A stretch of DNA of 64,000 nucleotides from Hirsutella rhossiliensis (Eukaryota > Ascomycota > Sordariomycetes > Hypocreales > Ophiocordycipitaceae), in contig NW_025408684.1 in NCBI RefSeq assembly GCF_020360975.1, forward strand, positions 620,001 to 684,000. Reading direction: 5' to 3'. Below are positions 34,420 through 46,062 of this stretch, piece after piece (positions within the stretch are counted from its first letter, which is position 1; the number at the start of each line of letters is the position of its first letter). The notes below the pieces were generated by a model that ran no database searches, was not told the origin of the DNA, and saw nothing but the letters and a program-made list of their open reading frames with translations. The translations under genes and the position numbers were made by a program.

Positions 34420-35295
34420 AGAAGGGATCCCGTGTGCCCAAAGGCATAGCAGTGCCGTCTCAGGTCGACATTGAGATATCTTGGGCCGACAGCTCCATTT
34501 TGATTCGTATGTAATTACACTCGTTGAGGAAAGAAACCCAGACTCGTACAAGCAAAAGGAATATACACTTGGAAGAATCGAGAGTAGCATTGCAGTACCT
34601 ACAGTAGACCAAGCCCCTCCAGGGGGCCGGGACGGAGCCCGATCGATCATCGGAGGCCGGAGGCGGGAGAGGCCACTGTCTCGGTGAGTGATGGATACCT
34701 AAGTACCTAGGTAGGTAGGTACCTAGGTAGGTAAGGTAGGTACCTAGTACTCTCCAAGTTCTTTTACAGCTTTCCCGTAGAGTACGTACGTGCTGGTCTT
34801 AGAAGGATCGTTATCCTAGAGGTACTTGATCAAGTGCCTTCGCACCCTTGCGGCCACCATCGGCCTACATCAAAGCTACTTGCAAGATACTTGTTGAGTG
34901 AGGAGTGAGCGGTGGGCTGCAACTCTGCCTGCAGGGCGCGCCCCGTACTCTTCAGGTACCTTGGGGTAGATGCCTTTTTGGTGCCGCGAACCTGCTAAAT
35001 GGAGCCCCTACCAGCGCGCCTGCCAGCCAAAAACGCGTTAGACGTGACCCGGGGACGCGTTCATTGGAAAGCGTCGGGGCGGGAAAAAAAAGCCCCCGTC
35101 TTTTGAACGTAGCTGCTTCTACTCACCAGGGATGGGTTGGACCGTCTCGGCTTCCACCTCATTTCTTGACGCTCAAATTTTCCTCGCCTGGCTGTCGTCC
35201 TGCCTCTCCAACAGACAGATGCCCGTTCATGGTGTCGCCTGAACTCGCCGGCCGCCCCTCTGCTGCTAGATCGCCTGCGCTGCCTGGCAGCAGCC
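34420..35295. other. Intergenic spacer with TACCTAGGTA cluster
   Basis: No gene seen. A dense palindromic TACCTAGGTAGGTA-type cluster spans 34694-34750. The last part is the RIF1 leader. Confidence 0.6.
34694..34750. repeat. TACCTAGGTA-type palindromic repeat cluster
   Basis: Overlapping copies of TACCTAGGTA and TAGGTAGGTA; nearly the whole stretch is made of CCTA/TAGG units. Two BTB-sized spacers elsewhere carry the same sequence type. Confidence 0.85.
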
Positions 35296-38200
35296 ATGGC
35301 ATCTTCAGCAGCCCCGGCCCCATCCACTCGCATCCTCACCAACCTTGCCGCCCGTCCACCGACTCCTCCGCGAGAAGCCAACCACGACGCCGACGTCTCC
35401 CTCAGATCCGTCGTCCTGGGGATATCGCAGTCCTTCGATCCCTGCCGCAGCCTGCAAACGCCCCCGGGCGCTCACTCGCCCTCGTCCTTGGTCGCGACCG
35501 GCTCCGACTCGAGCTCCGACCGCGTGCGCAAGAAGGTCGAGTGGTCGAGCCACACCGACTACAAAGACCCTCCCGACTATCGTGACGGGGCCCGACTCGA
35601 CAAGTCCCACCTGCTATCCACCCCCTCTTCCGCCTCGTCCAAGCCCATCAAGGGCATCCTCAAACCATCGCCCGCGCCGAACTTGCTTGCCTCCTCTCTG
35701 GCCACGCAACTCGATGGCACTGTCACCCAGCTCAATCTCATAGAAATGCTCGACTCGTCCATCAAGCAGCTCGCCGGTCCCGACCGGGACTCGAAGCTCG
35801 ATGCCTATATGATGCTCGCCCGGGCTCTCAAGACGTCCAACAACCTGCCGGATCGCGTGGCGCTGCAGAACAAAATGAGCCTCTTCATGCAGTTCATTCA
35901 GCGTGACATTACGTCCAAGAACGATAACGGCTCCCTCGACAACTCTCTTGTCAACCACGCCCTTACTCTGCTCGCCACCTTTCTTCACTTCCAAGCCATC
36001 GCCTCGACCATTACCTCCGACTTCGGCGTCTTCATCATCGACCATGCCATCCGCTCCTTCGAGGATCCCGCTATCCCCAAAGACATAGTCCGTCACTTGA
36101 TGCAGGTTGTCGCCTTTCAAAACTTCTCGCCAAAGGTCATGGCGCCTGACCGCGTTGGCCGACTGGTTGCCGCCCTTCATAAAATCGAAGACCATGTGCA
36201 GGGCAAGAGCATCGTCATGAGTCGCCTGCACATTTACAAGCGGCTGGTGAAGCAGGCTCGCAACTCCATGCTCGCTCACGCCGACTGGCTCAAGGACATG
36301 TTCACCGACATGCTTAGCACGGTCAAGGACATTCGAGCTCAAGCCATCAGTCTGGGCAGCGAGGCGGGCTTCGGCCTTCGACCTGACAAGCTGCTGTTCC
36401 GCAAAGTCGCCGACATTTTCACCGCCACGGATGACGACGAGTCGTACATTGAATTTTACATCAGACGACTGCAGCGCATGGTCAAGGACAAGCAGACCTC
36501 CTTCGCCGTGCCGCAGATCTGGAGTGTTGTGATCCTCTTCTTGCGATGCCCCTTCGACCGCTGGGAATACTATGCCCCGTGGCTGAGGCTCGTCCAAGAT
36601 GCCTTCAACATGACGGATGGCCCGACCAAGCAGGAGGCCAACTACGCCTGGAACCGCTATGTTTGCCTGTCCATCCTCGATAGCAAGATGGGCCCCAAGG
36701 CCGTCAACACATTATGCAAGCCTCTCCTCAGCCAGCTGCGGAGAAAGGCCAGCCCGAAGCAGCAAGATGAGGCCATAAAGCTACGGCGAATTGTCCTTGG
36801 AGGCGTGTGCAGCCTGTACTACTATGCTTTTGCTCAGGGCGATGAGAAGTGCCCTACCGAGGTGACTTGGGATGTGGCCGTTCAGCCTGTCATGACGCAA
36901 CTCATCGATCTCGACGGCAAACCAGATGTACCCGGAGATTGCATGATGCAAGCGGCTCGCATGTTGGCCGGCCTCTTGGATGTCTCGACACCTCGTCCGC
37001 CTCGAAACCCCGACCGCATCATGGATACGACGCCACTCAAGCCCGAGGAACTCTTGCCGATAGATTCCAAATGGGTCCGCCGGAACTGCGAGAAGGTCTT
37101 CGAAGCCATCGAGCCCATTTTGGAGAAGAAGCTCGTGGATTTGGCCAACAAGGACAGCCTGGTCTACAGACTATGGCAGGCCCTCGTCGGGTCCGTTGCT
37201 GCAGCGTCGGCCAAGGACATCAAAGTCTCCGAGGACACCGTCAAGTTCCTGGCCTGTAGCCTGAGTCTGCTAGCCAGGGCTTGGTCCAAAGGATCCAACG
37301 AGGACGACGACTCGGCCAACGCCAAGTTCTTACCAAGTGTCCATCACTTTGTCCAAGTGCTAGTCGATGGACTGGGTGTTCTCCCATTCATGGAGAAGAA
37401 GCTATCCCAGAGCACGCCCAACACGTTTGAGGCGGTTGCCGCGCCCTTGCAACGTTCGGAGAAGAGTGAAAGGCCTTGGGGAGGTCATCGAACACCATTG
37501 CAACACCTCGTCTCGATGCTCTCTTCAATCCCTCCCAGCTTCGCCGATGACGAGGAACTCGCCGACTTTTTTCAGTCCGTCTTCGGGCCGTTCTTCAAGG
37601 GACGAAACACCAAGGCTCGCTCCGAACTCGCTCGAGAGCTGATTCAGTTGCTTCCTCGAAACACCTTCTCACCCTACGGTCCGTGGCTCTTGGCCGCAGA
37701 GCACATGAAGTCTTGCCTCGAGAAAAGCCCGGCCGGATCTGGAGCCGGTACATCTGGCAGTGAGAAGCTTCTGGGGCCTCAGTATCGAGAATTGGTTTCG
37801 CTTCTCGAGCGTGGCCTTGCGAGCCACCCCAAACTGCCTGCTGATAAGTGGAAGTGTCTGTTTGATCTTGTTTCTTCGGGCGTGTTTGAGGAATTCGGCG
37901 ACGCTGGCCGTGCTCTTGTCGTCATCGAGCCCCTCGCCAAGGCGATGCTCGACAACCGGCTCAGCAACGCTGCTCTACCCTCGGCCACATCCGTTCAAGC
38001 AATGACGATGCTCTTCGACGCCGCCAACTTGCCCCGTGACCGAAAGGCCCTCGATGCCGCCCGCCTGCGCCTGTGGGGGGCGCCGCCTGCGACGACCAAA
38101 GCCGGGCCATCTGACCCGTTCGACAATCTGTACAAGCTTGCCAACCACCAGATGGAAGCGCTCTACAATACCTACCCTGCTGTCCACTGCCTATCAGAGT

Positions 38201-40665
38201 GGAACGCATTCGCTGAATCTGTTTGCATGTTTTTTGAGAAATGCTCGGCCGTGGCTGTGGTCAAGACCATGTGGAAAATGCAGCATGGCCTGTCTCCGTG
38301 GATTGAGGATGAGAAAAACCAGCTTCAACTGCCTGATCTGGCCCCCGTTTCCCGCACCGTGAGTCGACCGTGGTCCCTTTGAGACTGGAGCTATTACTAA
38401 CAATTGCAGTTACAACAACTTTGGGACCATGTCTGCATCAAACTTGCTGCACACGAGCGATTTGAAAAGAAAGATTTCGACCAAGTTGAGCCACTTCTAA
38501 TCGCCGCGCTCAGGAGCAGACAGGCCTTCGTCGTCAACAAGGCCGCAGGAGCCTGGAACACGCTTGTCAAAGATGTGGAGAAGGTTGAGTGCTCAGACAA
38601 CTTCAGGTCCATCATCTCGTCTTTGCGGTCGAAGCTAGACCTTGTTGTACCTGGACATGGACCTTCCCCAAATACTGACTTTGATGCTCAAGTATCTGCC
38701 ATTGGTCATCAGGACATGGAGAGCCTCGTCCTGTCGTCCGCAACGTCGCACCAGGACTCCAAGCAAGTTACTGCCTCTGCTTCGTCAGCGCCTAGACAAC
38801 CCATCATCAGGAAGCGTCAGATAGAGGCAACTCCCGAGGCCGCCCGGAAGTCATCTAAGAGGCCAGGCACCTCGCGGCTTCGCCATGAGGACTCGCAAAT
38901 CCAGTTTGCAGTAATCGCGCCTTGCCCTTTACCGCTGGACGAGTCCCAGCATCTCACGGATCGCCAGAAGGAAATTCGAGAGAGGCAGCTGGAGAATGCT
39001 GCTCTGTACTCGGATATCCACTCCGATGGCCCTGCGCGCTCAGGCGAAGCCGCATCCAAGGCCAGCAATGCTGCCGAAAGGACTGACAATGGAGAAAGAG
39101 AAAGTCTGCCAAGGGACACAACTCCAACGCGCAATACTTCGTTCAACGATTTGGTCCGCTCAACGCCCACACCTCGGCGCGGACAAGTCTTGCCGGTCGA
39201 CGATGCGAACGATCCACCATCCTCCCCTCCAGTCCCCCGGCCTTACCCTCTGTTGTCCGAGATTCAGTCCCGCTCGAGAGCCAGCAGCTCTTTAGACAAC
39301 TGGGAGTTTTCTTCGCCAACTGGGTCTCCCGTGGCAAGGGCTCAGGAAGCTGCCCAGAATGCCATGCCAGCCTCTCCCGCTGCGAAGGCTGAAGCGTCCC
39401 CTACGAGGTCACGCACAAGGACGAAGAAGAAGAGGCGATCTGCTGCCAAGGGGCGGGAAACAAAGGTCATACCCTCCAGCGTCCCTGGCGACCAGAGTAC
39501 CACGAGTGATCGAGCAAAGGGCAGCACAGCAGGCCCTGCAGTCGCGGATCCGCCAGCTACTCCACCCCGGAGCAACCGAGTGCCTGCTGGTGGGAAGACG
39601 TGGGAAACACCCAAGTCTGGTGAGGATGAGTTTGTGGATGCCAGAAGCAGCCCCGAGCGACAATCACTCAAACCCCTCAAAACACGTGCTGTAGAGGCCC
39701 ATGACGAAGAAGACGCGACGAATACGTCTTTTGCGTTTAGCGAAGGCGCGGAGAACGCTGCGGTAGAATTGGTCATCGAACTGGAATCGCGACGTTACGA
39801 ACTGTCCGCGTCCGAAGGGGGGGAGAGCCCGAGGAATGATAGCACATCGGGTAGAGCGCAGAAGGATGAGTCTATCTTGCCACTGCCCGAGTCGTCACGA
39901 GGCCCGACAACGCGGAGGGAGTCGAGGAGACTAGTTTCCCTAGTTGTACCGTCCATGCCAGCCAAGGCTACTGACAAAGAGGTCGAAGGCGGAGCGAGAC
40001 GGAAGAGGAAGAGGAGTGGCGTCAAATACCCCGAAAACCGCGGCAAGAGAAGGCGCTCAGAAGAGATAGAGGTAGCCCGGCCTGCGCACGAGCTGCCCAA
40101 ATCTGTCTCGCCGGCGCCGTCTCCGCGACCCTCCCCTCAGCAAAAGGCCGAGACGGGCACGAGACGAAGCTCACGGAGACGGAGGTCACGTGCGGGCGCT
40201 ACATCTGTTCCGGAGGCGGCGGTGTCATCAGAGGCTGAAGAGGCGGACCAAGAAAAAGCAGAGGCGGGCGTCGATGGCGGAGATACGGATGAAGAGCTCA
40301 TGTCACAGCTGGTAACGGAGTCGTTTGCAGCGTCACGACAGAACGAGTCTCAAGAATCGACCAAGAGAGTGACGCGCCATGCGGCGAAGCAGAGGTCACT
40401 CAAGCTTGGGGAGGCAATGGATGCAACGACGGCGAGCCCAGCCAAGTCGGAGCGACGTGGCGGGCACGCAGATGAAGGCGAGGAAACGCCGACGATCCTG
40501 GGTACGCTACGAAGTGGGCTCGAGCAGCTGCGCAAGGCAGCGCTCGGGCGGGAGGTGGTGTACGAGTTGGAGGATGTGTTGATGGACCTGAAGCGAGAAC
40601 TGTACGATGCGGAGAAGCGCGGCAGAGGAGGAAAGCGGAAGAGATCAGGGAGAGCTGCTCCCTGA
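35296..40665 (+). CDS. RIF1: RIF1, telomere and replication-timing regulator
   Basis: Two exons, 35296-38358 and 38410-40665, joined in phase across a 51-nt intron; 1,772 aa. Rif1 recruits PP1 to control origin firing and limits telomere elongation and DNA-end resection. The N-terminal third to half is the HEAT-like Rif1 array (from about residue 135: LIEMLDSSIKQLAGPDRDSK, NHALTLLATFLHFQ, and on to LQQLWDHVCIKL after the splice). Ahead of it lie two PP1-docking-type motifs, KVEW (residues 80-83) and GILK (120-123). The C-terminal 600 residues are disordered, with many basic patches (KRKRSG, KRRRSEE, RRSSRRRRSR), as expected for a DNA-binding tail. Assignment rests on architecture and motif order; sequence is diverged, as usual for Rif1. 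Confidence 0.9.
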
Positions 40666-41077
40666 TGGCGCATGTATCATGGGCGTCTACTTTCAGGGCG
40701 ACGAGCAGCTTTGGAGTTTGGGCGGGCCATGTTTGCCTTTTCTGTACTTGGCATGGGAAGATGAAGTGTACATGGATAGAAGAACAAGAAAGTACCGTAA
40801 GTTGACAGACATGAATGAGCACGACGCTTCCATGGCGAGGTTGAGGATTAGTCGAGGGAATGATTAGGGCGACAGGTTGTGGACTGACCAGTGGCGAGGA
40901 CCCTAGCGGAGGCAAGACGGGAATAGGCAAGGACCCTGCGGACGTGGACGTGATCCAGGGCCGGGCAGATGAAGGAGGGTTGGTTGGTGGTCGAGACGAG
41001 GGGACGGTGGTGTCTACTGTAGGCCCGGCGTTTCCTATTAGGGCAAGCCGAGGGATGGATGAGCCCTCGTCGGAACA

Positions 41078-41175
41078 AGGTAGGTACCTACCTACCTCGG
41101 TACCTGGAGGCTCAAGTACATAACTACTTAGGTACCTAGGTAAGTACCTACCTGGGTAAGTATAGGTACATGCAT
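41078..41175. repeat. TACCTAGGTA-type repeat cluster
   Basis: Repeated GGTACCTA, TACCTACCT and TAGGTACCTAGG units across about 100 bases, broken by short unrelated sequence. Confidence 0.8.
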
Positions 41176-41507
41176 GCAGTACCCAAGATGGTGTTTGTGG
41201 CCGCCATGACCGAGGAGTGGTTGGAGGAGGGTGAGCTTGCGCTTGAGGCCTTTGAGGTGCGCACAAGCCAACGCTTTGCACGGGCGTCCATCAAATCTCG
41301 TGTCCACGATGCTGGATCAAGGGGATCAAGGCGTCCATCAGGCCATGATTCGTCTTACTGTCTCGGCCGGCATGTCATGTCGGCGCGGCGGCCCGGCTTA
41401 CATGCAAGGGTACCAACCAAGCAAGTACAGTATGTATGGAGGGGAGGTATGTTATGTTACTGTAAGAGCCAACAGAGAAAAACGGCCTCGTCAGCATAGA
41501 GCACCTG

Positions 41508-41533
41508 CTCTCTCTCTCTCTCTCTCTCTCTCT
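41508..41533. repeat. (CT)n microsatellite
   Basis: Thirteen uninterrupted CT dinucleotides. Confidence 0.95.
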
Positions 41534-42310
41534 TGGTGCCCCGTCTCTTGGCCCCTCCCCGGCTTGTTCGAGGTTCGGCGAGTGACGTGTGCCGCGCCCT
41601 TTGTGCAGGGCACGACGACGTCGTCTTTGGGAGCCCGGGGATCCATGTTGCTGCATGCGAGTAAAAGGTGCATTTTTTTCGTTTCTCGGCTGCTGGTCAT
41701 GTTTGGCCGAGAGGCGAGGGGGCGGGGGAGGGGGCGCCTAGTTTAAGCCCCTCAGCCCCCCACCCGGGTCCGCAGACAGGCCCCCCCCCCATGTCCGAAG
41801 AAACTTGCGTCCTTAATCCCCGGCATGACGTCGGTATTCCCCACGTTTGGTCGGCGGGTCCGTCGCATCTGGATTTTGCGCGACGTACTGTATGTACTCC
41901 GTATGTGAGTTACCGTTGCAGTACAGATCAAGCACGGAAAATGGCCCGTTCCACATGGCTTCAAGAGCAAGAGACAGACGGGCTGCAGCCTGGGGTGCAG
42001 CAGCAGCGGTCGCAGGGCTGACTTGGCACCTACTACAGGCAGGTACAGTGGCTACAGCGGATGGGGGAGAGGGAAATAGTGGCGCTCTGCCGCTGGAGAT
42101 GGATCGGTGATGGCTGGCGGGTCCTGCAGCAGCGCCTAAAGCAGCCTCCGGGAGCTGCGCACAGTACGCGGTACCTGTACTATTGCTCTATTGCTGCCAT
42201 GGCGCGGTACCTGATTGGTCAAAATCACGTGCGGGCAACCAACCGGTTGCTCAGTCAAAGAGATGAACAGCGAGCAGACTGAACAGACTGAATAGCATAA
42301 AAAAAGAAGT

Positions 42311-42415
42311 GCCCCAGGCCAGAGTTGAACTGGCGACCTTTCCAAGACACTTGCCGATTTCTGCAACTTTGCAGTTGAACTGCTCTACCGTTGAGCTACC
42401 GGGGCTTGGTGTCTG
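42311..42415 (-). tRNA. tRNA-Cys(GCA) with intron
   Basis: On the minus strand GCCCCGG pairs with CTGGGGC as the acceptor stem; GCTC/GAGC form the D stem; GCCAG/CTGGC with loop TTCAACT form the T arm. The anticodon stem fits TTCAA/TTGGA with loop start CTGCAA, giving anticodon GCA and an intron of about 22 nt after position 37. The intron contains TTGCAG, the exact complement of CTGCAA, the usual anticodon-intron pairing of eukaryotic pre-tRNAs. The segment between D and anticodon stems is one base longer than typical, so exact intron ends are uncertain. Confidence 0.8.
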
Positions 42416-43080
42416 TTGTTGAAGATATTCGCGCCGCACCGCATTATAAGGATGCGCCCTGGCCCTGCACATGTACTCGATACCTGCCACAGGGCCCGCA
42501 AGCACTGTGTGCAGCCCCCCAGTGAGGCACGTTTTTTCCCCACTGCTTCTTAAGCCGAGGCACAGCAACAGCAACACATTGTGCCGTGCCGTCTTTTTCA
42601 AGCAATTGCCTGTCGGTGTTTCTACATCACGTCGACTGCGAATACTGTCGTATGGACGCATTCATGCTCGGTCCGCCATGCCGTGCGACGCTAAGCTGAC
42701 GGAAATGCCTCTGCCCCCCAACCCATGGCCGAGGGAAGTTTGGCGGTGGATTCGCACTTTTTAGGTGCTTCTTGGCAGCGGAGACAGTTTCAAAACATCC
42801 ATCCACCCGTGATCCGCCGAGACTCTCAAGGCAAAGGTTAATATCCCCCGCTCATCTTGGTCCCTGCGCCCTAGCCGGCTAGGCCGGCTTCCAGGTACCC
42901 CGGACGCCTCGAGAGCGAGGCGGTGGTGCCTGTTGCACGGCAGAGTCTTGGAAGCCTTCACGCACGCGGTGCGACTGGGTGGAGGCGTGGAGTAGTGTCT
43001 GTCCCGGGCTCTAAGACCTCGACATCTTATCCAGTAGAGTAGGCTTGCTTTGCTGTCTGTCATCCACATGGCAACGGGGG

Positions 43081-43090
43081 GGATAAATAG
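43081..43090 (+). promoter_or_regulatory. TATA-like element upstream of sugar transporter
   Basis: GGATAAATAG lies about 205 bases before the transporter ATG and ahead of its C/T-rich leader. Role inferred from sequence and position only. Confidence 0.3.
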
Positions 43091-43154
43091 CCCCGGGTAC
43101 CTTTTCCTCGGCAGCCGCATCCAAGCAAGACCAAACTTATAACCACTACCTTTT

Positions 43155-43196
43155 CCTCCTCCTCCTCCTTCTCCTCCTCCTCCTCCTCCTCCTCCC
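43155..43196. repeat. CTC-rich trinucleotide tract
   Basis: Nearly perfect CTC/TCC repeats in the presumed 5' leader of the sugar transporter gene. Confidence 0.9.
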
Positions 43197-43293
43197 CGCC
43201 CTCCCTCTCCTCTTCGTCCCTCGCTGCTTGGACATCTGGCAGCCCTTTCTTTACAAGGCATCGGCTTCGACATCGGCCCCGACACCAACAACC

Positions 43294-45060
43294 ATGGGCA
43301 ACTACTTTGGCCTTCGCGGCCAAGCCCTCAACTGGGCCATTGGCGCCGTTGCCGGCTGCGACTTTCTCCTCTTCGGTTACGGTACATCCCCAAACAGGCC
43401 TGCCCTTTCTCAAAGCCTTCGTCGCGACTGACAGCTATCTAGACCAAGGTGTCATGGGCGGCCTCTTGACCCTGCCCGTCTTCCTCGAACAGTTCCCCGA
43501 CATCAACGACAAGGATCCCGCCATCGCAAACGACCACGCCATGCAGTCCAACCGCTCCACCTATCAAGGCATTGCCATCGCCTCGTACAACCTGGGCTGC
43601 TTCATCGGCGCCGTCATCGCCATCTTCATCGGGAACCCCCTCGGCCGCCGGCGCATGATTTTCCTCGGCACCGCCATCATGGTCGTCGGCGCCGCCCTCC
43701 AGGCCTCGGCCTTTAAGCTCGAGCACTTCATCATCGGCCGCATCATCACCGGCCTCGGCAACGGCGGCAACACCTCCACCGTTCCTATGTGGCAGTCGGA
43801 GACGTGCTCGGCCCACAAGCGCGGCAAGCTCGTCATGATTGAAGGCGCCCTCATCACCGGCGGCATCACCATTTCCTACTGGGTCGACCTCGGCCTCTCC
43901 TTTGCCCCCGGCTCCGTCGCCTGGCGCTTCCCTCTCGCCTTCCAGATCGTCTTTTGCCTCTTCATCCTCGCCTTTGTCCTCGACCTGCCCGAGTCCCCCC
44001 GCTGGCTCATCCTCAAGGGTCGCGACGACGAGGCCCGCCGCGTCATTGCAGCCGTCGCCAATGTCAGCGACGACGACAAGTACGTCGACAACGAGCTGCT
44101 CGCCATCAAGGAGACGGTGGCAGAGATGAGCAAGGGCTCCTACTCCGATCTCTTCGCTTGCGACAGGAACCGCACCCTGCACCGAACCCTCATCGCCTAC
44201 TTTAACCAGATGTTCCAGCAGATTTCCGGCATCAACCTCATCACCTACTACGCCGCCAAGATCTACTCGGATCTCGGCATGTCGCCCTTCATGTCCCGCC
44301 TGCTCGCCGCCCTCAATGGAACCGAGTACTTCATCGCTTCCTGGCCCGCCGTCTTCCTCGTCGAGCGTGTCGGCCGTCGCAAGCTCATGCTCTTCGGCGC
44401 CGCCGGTCAAGCCATTACCATGGCCATCCTGGCCGGCGTCAACTCGAGGCCCACCGAGAAACCCTATCAGATCGCCGGCATCGTCTTCCTCTTTGTCTTC
44501 AACACCTTCTTCGCCATCGGCTGGCTCGGCATGACTTGGCTGTACCCGGCCGAGATCACGCCCCTGCGCACCCGCGCTCCTGCAAACGCCCTTTCGACGT
44601 CGTCCAACTGGATTTTCAACTTCTTGGTAAGCCCCTGTCCCCTCTCTTCTCCTCTCTTCTTCTTCGTGGACAAGGTCTGATGGCTTGAAACAAACAGGTC
44701 GTCATGATTACACCCGTGGCCTTCCAGAATATCCAGTACAAGACATATCTTGTGTTTGCCGTCATCAACGCCTTTATGGTCCCGTCGGTCTACTTCTTCT
44801 TCCCTGAAACGGCGTACCGGTCGCTGGAGGAGATGGACACCATCTTCCAAAAGGTTTCGGGCTGGAAGGGCGCATTTACTGTCATCCGTCAAGCCGAGAT
44901 TGAGCCGCGCCGTTACGGCAAGAACGGCGAGCTGCTTCTTGCCATTGATGAGAAGGCCGGGACGGAGCATCACAATGCCAGCACGAGCGACACAAACGCC
45001 GTCGCCAACACGGGCATGTTTACCAAGGCCGATGAAGAGACGCAGCGGCCGCACCACTGA
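43294..45060 (+). CDS. MFS sugar (hexose-type) transporter
   Basis: Three exons: 43294-43381, 43443-44626 and 44698-45060; 544 aa, with twelve expected membrane helices. The family carries monosaccharides across the plasma membrane by proton symport or facilitated diffusion. Diagnostic motifs are FGYDQGVMGG at the first splice (residues 27-36), NPLGRRRMIF, PESPRWL (212-218), FQQISGINLITYYAA in helix 7, LVERVGRRKLMLFG, and PETAYRSLEEMD (460-471) after helix 12. The region between helices 6 and 7 and a hydrophilic C-terminal tail face the cytosol. The closest groups are fungal hexose and quinate-type transporters; the sugar cannot be told. The overlapping frame on the other strand is a shadow. 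Confidence 0.93.
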
Positions 45061-46062
45061 GCTGGCGGCCGCTTTATTTTCTTTTTTCTTGTCCATTTTC
45101 TCTGCCTATATAAAAGCCACCTGGGATGCCTCGAGTTCAAGGATTCTACAGCGTGGCGAGGTGGATGTATATACGAATATGTCGCGACGAGTGTTGGATG
45201 AGGACCATGTTCATATACCCTATTTTTTCTCTCTTTTCAATTTTGGACCTGATGCTTTGTTGGACTGGTCCGCATTCCACCCGGAGAAGGAGACGCACGA
45301 AACAGTCGTCTTGGCGAAGACCGAGACATTTGCCCTATGCCACTCGCTCCTCTATGCCGTTGTCTCAACCATGACAAGTGTCGTCTCGGCAACGCTGCCA
45401 CTGCCGAAGTCAAAAGGACACGGGCGTGGAGGGGAAGGAGAGGCATGGGCGCTCTGGAGATGGGCGGGGCTTCTGTTGAGCGAGTAAGCAGACATGTACT
45501 TGGTACACGGGAGTCTCTGGTCGAGTGGACGGGTAGATGTGAAGCTGCACAGCATCGTCGCCTCGTCAAAGTGACCAAGTTAGAGCTTAATTCGCTGAAG
45601 CGCATGACAGAATTACCCAAGGGGCCGGAAGAAGGATCAAAAAGGCCCCGGAAGCAACGATAGCTCTGCTCTCCCTCGTGCCTGTCAGTCATGGCGATAC
45701 GGTGAGGGGTAATTAACTACGTAACTGCCTGTACTGTACTCCGTACGTACGAGTGGATTCGATGAGGCCTAATTACCGGTACTCCCTAATTACTCCCTAC
45801 TCCCTACTCCGTAGAGCTACCCCGCCATTGTCTCGTCCGCTCTGGGCAACCCCCGTCTCTTTCATCATCCCCACTCCCATCATTCACACAAACGTCCTCC
45901 ATCGCCTTTTGCCACCCCTGCGTCCCGCTCCTTGTCTGCCCCGACGCCCCTCGCCCGGCATCGCCTGTCCGGCCCCCGTCTCCGGGAAACACCTTGGAGG
46001 CTTTCCGAAACGACACTGCACCCCGACGACAGAGCGAGCATCCACGCGCAAATCCAGCCATC
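45061..46062. other. Intergenic spacer
   Basis: No gene seen. It has the 9-mer GTACTCCGT at 45736 and a run of TACTCCC/TACTCCG repeats at about 45779-45814. Confidence 0.55.

Larger units (their letters stand above)
40666..43293. other. Long spacer with tRNA and repeats
   Basis: Besides the tRNA at 42311-42415, it holds a TACCTAGGTA-type cluster at 41078-41175, a (CT)n tract at 41508-41533, the 9-mer GTACTCCGT at 41894, and a CTC-rich tract at 43155-43196 in the transporter leader. No protein gene seen. Confidence 0.6.

Noticed and set aside
34694..34750. Interstitial telomere repeat
   Set aside because: The units are TACCTAGG/TAGGTA, not TTAGGG in register.
35614..36597. Minus-strand open frame of 327 codons
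   Set aside because: Antisense to RIF1; Gly/Val/Asp-rich shadow without features.
43439..44410. Minus-strand open frame of 323 codons
   Set aside because: Antisense to the sugar transporter; acidic and low-complexity; no signal or family motif.
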